From an uncultured bacterium (lineage in GTDB: Bacteria > Bacteroidota > Bacteroidia > Bacteroidales > CAIWKO01), in the NCBI GenBank assembly GCA_903916135.1, contig CAIWVT010000091.1, positions 1 to 8,373 of the forward strand: a stretch of DNA of 8,373 nt, written 5' to 3'. Shown here one piece after another: positions 1-5,432 of the stretch (position 1 is its first letter; every line of letters begins with the position of its first letter). The position numbers and the translations under genes were made by a program. The notes beneath the pieces are model-generated. The model did no database searches and was not told the DNA's origin. It saw only the letters and a program-made list of their open reading frames with translations.

Positions 1-1
1 A

Positions 2-814
2 AGCAATACTGATTACGGAAATTCAGCGCTTTATTTAAACGCTTCTGTTTCTAATGCTAATGCTATTGGCTTTAATGAGATGCAGTATAACACAACTAAT
101 ACTACTAATAATAATGTGGCTGTTGGGTATGAAGCATTGAAAGGTCCTTTGGCAGGTTCTGCGGGCAACAATAATACCGCTATCGGTTATAGGGCTTTAA
201 CGAATAACACTACAGGAGGTTTCAATACCGCCCTTGGAGTGAATGCACTTAATACCAACACAACAGGTTTCAATAATGTAGCCTTCGGATATAAAACTCT
301 TTTTACGAATACGACTGGTTATCAAAATTCAGCAATCGGTGATTCCGCACTTTTTTCCAACACTTCAGGATATAGAAATACTGCAATTGGATATAAAGCT
401 CTTTATGGTAATAGCACTGGCTATCAAAATTCAGCAGTTGGTGATTCCGCACTTATGTTGAACACTACCGGAAACCGCAATACAGCAGTTGGATTTAAGG
501 CAGGTTATTTAAACGTTACAGGAGTAGGCAATGTTTTCATCGGATATCAAGCCGGATCCAACTCAAATGACACTAATAAACTCTACATCGCCAACAGCAG
601 CACCAGCACACCATTGATTTTTGGAAATTTTGCAACAGGAAATGTCGGCATGGGCACTAATGTTGCGAATTCTAAACTCACAATTACAGGCGGAGATGTT
701 TATATTACGGATGTTAATAAAGGCATTATCATGAAAGCTCCAGATGGACAATGTTGGCGATTTATTGTTACAAATGCCGGAACTTTTGTTGGTACGGTTA
801 TTGCCTGTCCCTAG
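2..814 (+). CDS. YadA-head-like repeat surface/fibre protein, 5' end missing
   Basis: The frame is open from base 2 with no start, so the N-terminus lies outside the window; 270 residues are visible and the stop is TAG at 812-814. The ATG at 80 is internal: residues before it (SNTDYGNSALYLNAS...) already belong to the same repeat pattern. The body consists of repeats of the form N-T-A-I-G-x-x-A-L-x-x-N-T-T-G-x-x, which resemble the Hep/Hag (YadA head) left-handed beta-roll of trimeric adhesins and fibre proteins. After the last repeat comes YQAGSNSNDTNKLYIAN, then a non-repeat tail (GNVGMGTNVANSKLTITGGDVYI) ending in KAPDGQCWRFIVTNAG and a terminal ACP. From memory, this Cys-Trp-Arg plus terminal Cys-Pro tail recurs in Bacteroidota repeat proteins. 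No YadA membrane anchor or coiled coil is visible, so a classical type V autotransporter is unlikely. Role (adhesion or structural fibre) is inferred; the export route cannot be judged without the N-terminus. Confidence 0.85.
   Translation, partial: SNTDYGNSALYLNASVSNANAIGFNEMQYNTTNTTNNNVAVGYEALKGPLAGSAGNNNTAIGYRALTNNTTGGFNTALGVNALNTNTTGFNNVAFGYKTLFTNTTGYQNSAIGDSALFSNTSGYRNTAIGYKALYGNSTGYQNSAVGDSALMLNTTGNRNTAVGFKAGYLNVTGVGNVFIGYQAGSNSNDTNKLYIANSSTSTPLIFGNFATGNVGMGTNVANSKLTITGGDVYITDVNKGIIMKAPDGQCWRFIVTNAGTFVGTVIACP
173..580 (+). repeat. Eight in-frame 51-bp (17-residue) coding repeats
   Basis: Units start at 173, 224, 275, 326, 377, 428, 479 and 530, each exactly 51 bp after the last and each beginning N-T/S/V-A/F-x-G. 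The eighth is incomplete. Units 4 and 6 are nearly identical in DNA over 320-352 and 422-454, exactly 102 bp (two units) apart, so part of the array seems to have grown by copying a two-unit block. An in-frame 51-bp period allows copy number to change without breaking the protein. Confidence 0.85.
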
Positions 815-856
815 TTTGTTCTGCAGGAGGCGGCATCAACCTCTTGTCAGAACAAA
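815..856 (+). terminator. Long hairpin after the repeat-protein gene, probable terminator
   Basis: The stem starts one base after the TAG stop. TTTGTTCTG (815-823) pairs perfectly with CAGAACAAA (848-856). It continues inward as C824-G846 with T847 bulged, then AGGAGG (825-830) with CCTCTT (840-845, one G-T pair), leaving a 9-nt loop. The 3' flank is A-rich (aaaatagcg) before the T-rich run from about 864, so it is not a textbook U-tract terminator. Position and stem length favour termination or 3'-end protection. Confidence 0.55.
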
Positions 857-1233
857 AAATAGCGTTTCTTTTATTTCTTAATTCGTTGCACTCAATTTAG
901 AGCTGTTTTTTTTATATTGATATGTTGCACACGTGAATTCGTGGGTGTGTTAATATTCAAAATCAAAGTTTCAAATCAGTCCTTCCCATTTCAATTTCCA
1001 TTTCATCATACCTGCAAACATTCATTTGATTTCCGGTGATAATTCTATCATCAATAATAATAGTACTGTAGTGCTGTGAAATTATTATCTATAGCACAAA
1101 GTTTAATATTGCTGCCTATTCACAACACATAAACATGAAAAGTATTTATTAGTTGATACCACGCAAATGGATTAAACTTGTCGCCATTTCCCGATAGGGG
1201 ATATGCGAAAGCACAAATAGAAACGAATATATG

Positions 1234-1280
1234 CTTTGGATGTTTACAGAAAAGCAAATACAAATGTTTACCATCCAAAG
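1234..1280. repeat. Inverted repeat beside the 41-bp array
   Basis: CTTTGGATG (1234-1242) and CATCCAAAG (1272-1280) form a perfect 9-bp stem around a 29-nt loop. ATATG (1229-1233) and CATAT (1288-1292) can extend it past a 7-nt bulge. ATGTTTAC occurs directly repeated at 1240-1247 and 1264-1271. It could be a protein-binding site or an RNA structure; no flanking gene decides which. Confidence 0.5.
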
Positions 1281-1505
1281 AGATTCGCATATTAAAGAAA
1301 ACACGTGAACACATAAAAAATAGATTCGCAAATAAAAGAAAACACGTGTTCACATTATATTACGAAACGAATATTAAAGATAACACATGTTCACGTTATA
1401 AAGTGAAACGCCAAAAAAAGAAAACACGTGATTACATTATAAATGGATATACATATATAAAAAAGAATATGTATATATCAATCTACGAAATGCATATATA
1501 TGTAA
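1260..1505. repeat. Degenerate tandem repeat, strict 41-bp period, ACACGTG core
   Basis: Units begin at 1260, 1301, 1342, 1383 and 1424, all 41 bp apart. A sixth (1465) keeps register only in its second half (TACGAAATGCATAT). The 12-base heads read ACAAATGTTTAC, ACACGTGAACAC, ACACGTGTTCAC, ACACATGTTCAC and ACACGTGATTAC. The tails approximate GAAACGCATATTAAAGAAA. The heads of units 2, 3 and 5 contain the palindrome CACGTG, and unit 3 has the 10-bp palindrome AACACGTGTT (1341-1350). A weak copy at 1547 (ACATTTGTATTC) is still in register. An isolated head-like ACACGTGAATTC lies at 929-940. Because 41 is not divisible by 3 this is a DNA repeat, not a protein repeat. Function unknown. Confidence 0.75.
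1447..1476. repeat. AT-only hairpin in the last 41-bp units
   Basis: ATATACATAT (1447-1456) and ATATGTATAT (1467-1476) are perfect 10-bp inverted repeats around a 10-nt A-rich loop. Being nearly pure A/T, it may be a chance product of composition. Confidence 0.4.
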
Positions 1506-1687
1506 CCTTTTGCTTTCATCCATCGTATAACATCAGATATATAAATACATTTGTATTCATTACAAAGATATGGATGAATGAACGAAATCAATTCATTATA
1601 TAAATTTACCATGAATATTTTGATAAAAGCAATTCATTTTATGAAATATATATGTACCATATCTAATGCTATAAAGGTTTTTTTTTA

Positions 1688-1695
1688 TATTTTTG
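1688..1695 (+). promoter_or_regulatory. Bacteroidota-type -7 element TATTTTTG
   Basis: This matches TAnnTTTG exactly and lies 48 bp before the ATG at 1744, predicting a leader of about 40 nt. No TTTG or TTG -33 partner is seen at the usual distance. Surrounding T runs make a chance match possible. Confidence 0.5.
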
Positions 1696-1743
1696 CATCT
1701 TATTAGATAATACAATTCAATAGGCTTAAATACTATACTAATT

Positions 1744-2694
1744 ATGAAAACACTCTGGAGCTATTTAATCAATCCCATCCTCAATGCCACAAAAGGTAAT
1801 TACTCAAAGGCTATGCGACTATCCACCTATCACGATAGCGCGCTTTTTGCAGGAAAAAGTTCGCCATTCATCTTAGCGCTTTACAATTTTTATCATCCTA
1901 TTCATGAAGCTTTCATGGAAGCTTATGCTGCTTGGAATAAACAAATAGGCACGAAGAAAGGCGAAACTCTCAATTTGAAGCAACAACTGATTTTGCTCAG
2001 AAAAACTAAAATCATGGAATGGGATATTGCCATTCAACAATTTTATCGCAGGCATACTCCGCGTTATAAATCTTTGTTGCCAAAATTTCGCAAGCCATTT
2101 CAGAGTGGAAAACAATTGGATAGGATTGACGCTGTGGCAGCACTAAGTATATCCATCGGCAATGATGCTGCTTTGGCAGATGTCAAAGCGGATGTTGATT
2201 TGTTTGCAGCGCTATTGTCGGAAGCCTACTCAACGCAAAAAGGCAGCAAATCAACCAAAGGAACTCTTAGTGGTGAATTAGAACTGGCTCGAAGGGTTAT
2301 GTGCCATGCTCAATATGCCAATTTGGGCGGCTTCATACAAGAGTTTTCTCAACATCCGAAATCCATTGAAGCCTTTTTCGATTTGCCCGCTATACGCCGT
2401 CATGATCAAATTTTTTTCACAGGTCATCTCAAACCAAAAAAGGCAAAGGTTATCTGCAAACATACTTTTGGGGTTGACGACAAAATTAAAATTGTGAACC
2501 ATGGCACCACGGATTTGATTTTCTATCTGGCACAACTCAGAGCCAACAAGCCTGCCGAACTCTATTTTGTGGCTCCGGCTCTATCGCAAACCACAATATT
2601 CGCTTACGACTTGGGCGACCTTACCGCCAAATTCATTAAGGTATATAATCCGCACGAAACCGAAAAAGGCGAGTATTCTTTTGAATTATTATAG
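1744..2694 (+). CDS. Uncharacterised 316-residue protein, helical N-part and beta-rich C-part
   Basis: I cannot assign a function. The ATG at 1744 is preceded by A/T-rich DNA without a clear Shine-Dalgarno sequence; the start is supported by the TATTTTTG element 48 bp upstream and by the ordered sequence from residue 1. Residues 1-210 look mostly helical, with conspicuous stretches NATKGNYSKAMRLST (14-28), FYHPIHEAFMEAYAAWNK (49-66), IMEWDIAIQQFYRRHTPRYK (90-109) and ALSISIGNDAALADVKADVD (133-152). Residues 220-316 look like alternating beta strands (IFFTGHL, AKVICKHTF, DKIKIVNHG, LIFYLAQ, AELYFVAP), suggesting a small beta-sandwich. No signal peptide, membrane segment or catalytic motif is visible. 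From memory, proteins of this shape recur as uncharacterised Bacteroidota families. It stands alone, with promoters on both sides, so its neighbours give no hint of its role. Confidence 0.85.
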   Translation: MKTLWSYLINPILNATKGNYSKAMRLSTYHDSALFAGKSSPFILALYNFYHPIHEAFMEAYAAWNKQIGTKKGETLNLKQQLILLRKTKIMEWDIAIQQFYRRHTPRYKSLLPKFRKPFQSGKQLDRIDAVAALSISIGNDAALADVKADVDLFAALLSEAYSTQKGSKSTKGTLSGELELARRVMCHAQYANLGGFIQEFSQHPKSIEAFFDLPAIRRHDQIFFTGHLKPKKAKVICKHTFGVDDKIKIVNHGTTDLIFYLAQLRANKPAELYFVAPALSQTTIFAYDLGDLTAKFIKVYNPHETEKGEYSFELL

Positions 2695-2861
2695 ATGAAA
2701 AATTCGTTCACTTTAGGTAGTGAAATATGATGGGCAATGTTTCGCAAAGCATATATTAAAATTTAACTTACAGAACGAAGAACATCCTTTGCAAAAGAAA
2801 AATTTTCACCTTGTGATATTTATCTTCGAAAATATTTTACTATTGATATGATTTTTTTTCT

Positions 2862-2869
2862 TATTTTTG
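2862..2869 (+). promoter_or_regulatory. Bacteroidota-type -7 element TATTTTTG before the chorismate mutase gene
   Basis: Exact TAnnTTTG match 37 bp before the ATG at 2907, giving a leader of about 30 nt. A TTG at 2843-2845 is only 16 bp upstream, shorter than usual for the -33 box. The element indicates transcription separate from the gene ending at 2694. The rest of the 212-bp gap contains a short hairpin, TTCACT/AGTGAA (2707-2724), with no T tract. Confidence 0.55.
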
Positions 2870-2906
2870 CACATCTTTTTATTGATTCACATAAATAAGC
2901 AAACGG

Positions 2907-3767
2907 ATGAAAAAACCTTTTTTCTGGTTTCTGATAAAAGAACCTATCAACTTCGAATTGTTAGAGGAATTCAAAGTGAATTTCGCAGGTAACATGGGCT
3001 TAGCCATAGCCGATGAAATCTCCGATGCGACGAAATATCAAATCTTCGACATCTTTCGCGCCGAACGGCAGATACCCCTTGCCATATATTATACGGTGGA
3101 ACAACACGCAGATTTCATGCTGAATCCCTACTTTTCGATTAGCATTTTTGTTGTCAGAAATCTGAAAAAGCGTGTAATTGAGCCAACATACTTATGTTTT
3201 AGAAACACAATTTCGCTAAAAGGCAAAATCAATATCAACAACGTGTTGAATCAACTCACGCCATATTTTTCCTGCAAAAGTATGTTTCCCGAAAGTGATG
3301 CCATAATCGAATTCAACTACTTCCATTCAAGTCATCTCAACCTTCAATTCTTTCAATTGATGGATAAATTAGATATTCACAATTATATGGTGCTTTTCGA
3401 AAAAGCAAGTGTTTTGGGCTTACGAAATTATTTTAAAGGTATGGAAGAACTGCCCATTAATGATAAAGAGAATGATTCAAAAGAAATGAAACATTGGCGA
3501 AAACAAATAGATGGTTTGGACGATATCATTATCGAAACCCTGCATCATCGCATCCGATTGGTGAAAGAAATGGGCGAATATAAAAAACTTCACAACCTCC
3601 AACTCTTCCAATCCGAACGGTGGCAACAAATCATAGATTCAAAAATTAAACTTGCCAAAGGAACCAATGTGGATGAAGAATTCCTTCGCAAAATATTTTC
3701 AGTCATCCACAACGATGGCTTAAAGAAAATGATAGAAATGATGGACAATATGGAGTTTGAGGAATAA
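2907..3767 (+). CDS. AroQ-type chorismate mutase domain fused to an unrecognised N-terminal domain
   Basis: Residues about 192-282 are an AroQ (type II, all-helical) chorismate mutase domain, which converts chorismate to prephenate for Phe and Tyr synthesis. WRKQIDGLDD opens helix 1, and RIRLVKEMGEYKKLHNLQLF plus QSERW follow. Aligned to E. coli P-protein, R198 matches Arg11, R215 Arg28, K226 Lys39 and R238 Arg51. At the C-terminal helix, NDGLKKM puts G271 and M275 where E. coli has Ser84 and the catalytic Gln88, and Glu52 becomes W239. Residues 1-190 match nothing I know. They lack the DAHP-synthase signature often fused to chorismate mutase in Bacteroidota, and also prephenate dehydratase or dehydrogenase motifs. 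No signal peptide is evident, so it is probably cytoplasmic. No aromatic-pathway genes are adjacent. Fold call strong; activity uncertain given the changed residues. Confidence 0.8.
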   Translation: MKKPFFWFLIKEPINFELLEEFKVNFAGNMGLAIADEISDATKYQIFDIFRAERQIPLAIYYTVEQHADFMLNPYFSISIFVVRNLKKRVIEPTYLCFRNTISLKGKININNVLNQLTPYFSCKSMFPESDAIIEFNYFHSSHLNLQFFQLMDKLDIHNYMVLFEKASVLGLRNYFKGMEELPINDKENDSKEMKHWRKQIDGLDDIIIETLHHRIRLVKEMGEYKKLHNLQLFQSERWQQIIDSKIKLAKGTNVDEEFLRKIFSVIHNDGLKKMIEMMDNMEFEE

Positions 3768-3777
3768 ATCCAAGAAC

Positions 3778-3803
3778 CCCGCCAGCGTGACGCAGTCGGC
3801 AGG
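3778..3803. terminator. GC-rich imperfect palindrome between convergent genes, possible bidirectional terminator
   Basis: CCCGCC (3778-3783) pairs with GGCAGG (3798-3803) with one mismatch, and GCG-TGA-CGC (3785-3793) forms an inner stem. It starts 10 bases after the chorismate mutase stop and lies downstream of the peptidase gene on the other strand. No T tract follows on +; the minus side has a modestly T-rich flank (ttcttggattt). It also stands out as GC-rich within AT-rich DNA. Confidence 0.4.
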
Positions 3804-3885
3804 AAAATCCCAAGTTTGCACATAACGAATACCAACACTCCCGGCAGCCCAGTGTATGGGAAAGGTTAAGAATGGACAAATACCA

Positions 3886-3976
3886 CTTTCACCTTTTCCC
3901 TTTCACCTTTCAACTTTTTCCTTTCACCTTTCAACTTTCACCTTTCAACTTTCACCTTTTACCTTTTACCTTCCAC
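3886..3976. repeat. Thirteen tandem heptamers, CTTTCAC family, reaching into the peptidase gene
   Basis: The array is 91 bp with no interruption. The + strand units are CTTTCAC, CTTTTCC, CTTTCAC, CTTTCAA, CTTTTTC, CTTTCAC, CTTTCAA, CTTTCAC, CTTTCAA, CTTTCAC, CTTTTAC, CTTTTAC and CTTCCAC. One strand is purely pyrimidine except for A at positions 6-7 of the units. The last two units overlap the minus-strand peptidase gene, and its TAA stop (3966-3968) lies inside unit 12. It is probably a slippage-prone minisatellite; it might form unusual DNA or shape the transcript's 3' end. Confidence 0.85.
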
Positions 3977-5360
3977 CGCCCATCAACGCTTCAATCTCAG
4001 CTATCGTTTTTGGAATCGCTTTGCCAAGCACTTGGTGCCCAGTTTCGGTAACTAATACGTCATCTTCAATGCGGATGCCACCAAAACCAAGATATTCGCT
4101 CACCTTTCCGTAATCAATAAATTCGGTGAACTTATTTTCTGTTTTCCAAAGATTATATAATTCAGGAATAAAATATATGCCCGGCTCAACGGTCAACACA
4201 AAACCCGCTTGAAGTCTTCTGCCCAAGCGCAAATACGCCGTGCCAAACTGGTCAATGGGGCGAACTTCATCATCATAGCCTACATAAATCTGCCCGATAT
4301 CTTCCATATCATGAACATCCAATCCCATCATGTGTCCCAAACCGTGAGGGAAAAACAAAGCATGAGCACCTTGTTTCACAGCTTCGTCCACATCGCCTTT
4401 CATCAGTCCAAGTTTTTTCAATCCTTCGGCAATCACTTTGCACGAAAGCAAATGCACGTCCTGATATTTCACACCCGGCTTGATGGCTTCTATAGCTAAC
4501 ATTTGCGAATCCAACACTATTTGATAGATTTCCTTTTGTTTTTGAGTGAATATGCCGCTCACCGGAACCGAACGAGTGTGGTCTGTAGCATAGCGGTTCG
4601 GGGTCTCAAAACCGGCATCCATCACGAGCATATCCCCATCGTTCATCAGGTTGCCATGAGCATGTCCGTGCAGAATTTCGCCTCTTACCGATAGAATGGT
4701 TGGAAACGACAGCGCGCCGTTTTTCGCCAAGGCGATGCCTTCCATGGCTCCCGAAACTTCATATTCATATCTATTTGGCTTCACCAATTGCATGCCTTTG
4801 GTGAACATTTCGTAAGCAGTATCTATGCCGTTTTCTATCTCGGCAACTTCCGCTACAGATTTTATTGAACGAACTTGTATAACAGCAAGCATCAATTCCA
4901 TCGAAGCATTTTCTTTCAGTTTATTCACCGGAATCCCTAATAAATCCGTTAAGAAAATCTTAGTGTTAGGATTATAGGGTGGCAAAAAATGAATTGTCTT
5001 GTTTTCTTTTCTTGCATTACACACATACGTTTCAAAGTTCGCAAAAACTTCGGTAGAGCTAACACCAAATTTTTCTGCCTTATCGCTCAGCAGGGGCAAA
5101 GGACCTGTCCAAATTACATCTTCAATTTCAACATCATTGCCGAAAATAATTTCTTTACCGGTGTCAAGATCAATTATTGCCGCCAATCCAGGTTCGTCAA
5201 TTCCGAAAAAATACAGAAACGAACTGTCCTGCCTAAAATGATAAATATTTTGTGGATAATTCATAGGCAACTCGGTGTTGCCAACAAAAATCAACACCCC
5301 GTTTTTTACAAGGTCTCTTAATTTTTTTCTTCTTTCAAGATACACATTTTTTTCAAACAT
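3966..5360 (-). CDS. pepP: Aminopeptidase P family protein (Xaa-Pro aminopeptidase, M24B)
   Basis: This is a cytoplasmic dinuclear-metal (usually Mn) peptidase that removes an N-terminal residue preceding proline. The 464 residues have the usual two-part architecture: an aminopeptidase P N-terminal domain at about 5-140 (RRKKLRDLV, YHFRQDSSFLYFFGIDEP) and a 'pita-bread' catalytic domain at about 165-455. All five expected metal ligands are present: D248 (MDAG), D260 (ATDHTRS), H343 (HGLGH), E392 (TVEPGIY) and E432 (GIRIEDDV). H350 in GLDVHD is also kept. Length is close to the family norm (E. coli PepP about 440). The start MFEKNVYLERRKKLRDL is typical, and the leader is A-rich without a clear ribosome-binding site. 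It lies 72 bp after hutU on the same strand with no convincing promoter between, so co-transcription is plausible. The gene ends in GGGR-TAA inside the heptamer array. Substrate preference within the family cannot be read from sequence. Confidence 0.93.
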   Translation of the reverse strand: MFEKNVYLERRKKLRDLVKNGVLIFVGNTELPMNYPQNIYHFRQDSSFLYFFGIDEPGLAAIIDLDTGKEIIFGNDVEIEDVIWTGPLPLLSDKAEKFGVSSTEVFANFETYVCNARKENKTIHFLPPYNPNTKIFLTDLLGIPVNKLKENASMELMLAVIQVRSIKSVAEVAEIENGIDTAYEMFTKGMQLVKPNRYEYEVSGAMEGIALAKNGALSFPTILSVRGEILHGHAHGNLMNDGDMLVMDAGFETPNRYATDHTRSVPVSGIFTQKQKEIYQIVLDSQMLAIEAIKPGVKYQDVHLLSCKVIAEGLKKLGLMKGDVDEAVKQGAHALFFPHGLGHMMGLDVHDMEDIGQIYVGYDDEVRPIDQFGTAYLRLGRRLQAGFVLTVEPGIYFIPELYNLWKTENKFTEFIDYGKVSEYLGFGGIRIEDDVLVTETGHQVLGKAIPKTIAEIEALMGGGR

Positions 5361-5401
5361 AATTTTTTTTTTAATGGTTTACTATTTATTTTTTATTAAT
5401 A

Positions 5402-5420
5402 GTGATTATTGCCAAATCAC
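5402..5420. repeat. Short inverted repeat in the hutU-pepP gap
   Basis: GTGATT (5402-5407) and AATCAC (5415-5420) form a 6-bp stem with a 7-nt loop, 12 bp beyond the hutU stop codon. On the minus strand A-rich rather than T-rich sequence follows, so it is a poor intrinsic terminator. It may be an mRNA processing or stability element between the two genes, or chance. Confidence 0.3.
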
Positions 5421-5432
5421 CAAACGCACATT

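Larger units (their letters stand above)
815..1743. other. 929-bp AT-rich intergenic stretch without a convincing gene
   Basis: The stretch holds the terminator-like hairpin at its left edge, a pyrimidine-rich patch at about 977-1015, AT-rich imperfect inverted repeats around 1054-1097, an inverted repeat at 1234-1280, the 41-bp repeat array from 1260, a hairpin at 1447-1476 and a promoter-like element at 1688-1695. The longest open frame (1178-1603) opens only on TTG. It is crossed by a DNA repeat whose period is not a multiple of three, and its conceptual product is Lys/Ile/Tyr-rich, as expected from AT-rich non-coding DNA. I see no RNA gene, integrase site or insertion-sequence ends. Confidence 0.6.

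Noticed and set aside
563..751. Minus-strand open frame at the end of the repeat-protein gene
   Set aside because: It is a shadow of the coding strand, with no promoter and no recognisable product.
1341..1350. AACACGTGTT as a eukaryotic E-box or a specific named regulator site
   Set aside because: CACGTG is a short palindrome and the genomic context is bacterial. No known Bacteroidota regulator can be named from this core alone.
1260..1505. CRISPR array
   Set aside because: The period is constant at 41 bp but units vary throughout. There is no separation into invariant repeats and unique spacers, and no cas genes are present.
1178..1603. 141-codon open frame on + in the intergenic stretch
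   Set aside because: It opens on TTG. It is crossed by a 41-bp DNA repeat whose copies fall in different frames, and its conceptual product is a Lys/Ile/Tyr-rich sequence typical of AT-rich non-coding DNA, with no motif.
2907..3767. Bifunctional DAHP synthase/chorismate mutase, the common Bacteroidota fusion
   Set aside because: The N-terminal 190 residues lack the GPCSxE-type signature and are shorter than a DAHP synthase domain. Only the mutase part is supported.
3856..4113. Small + strand frame starting in the heptamer region (Phe/Pro/Ser-rich)
   Set aside because: Its sequence is the translated heptamer array followed by the antisense of pepP, so its low-complexity content is explained without a gene.
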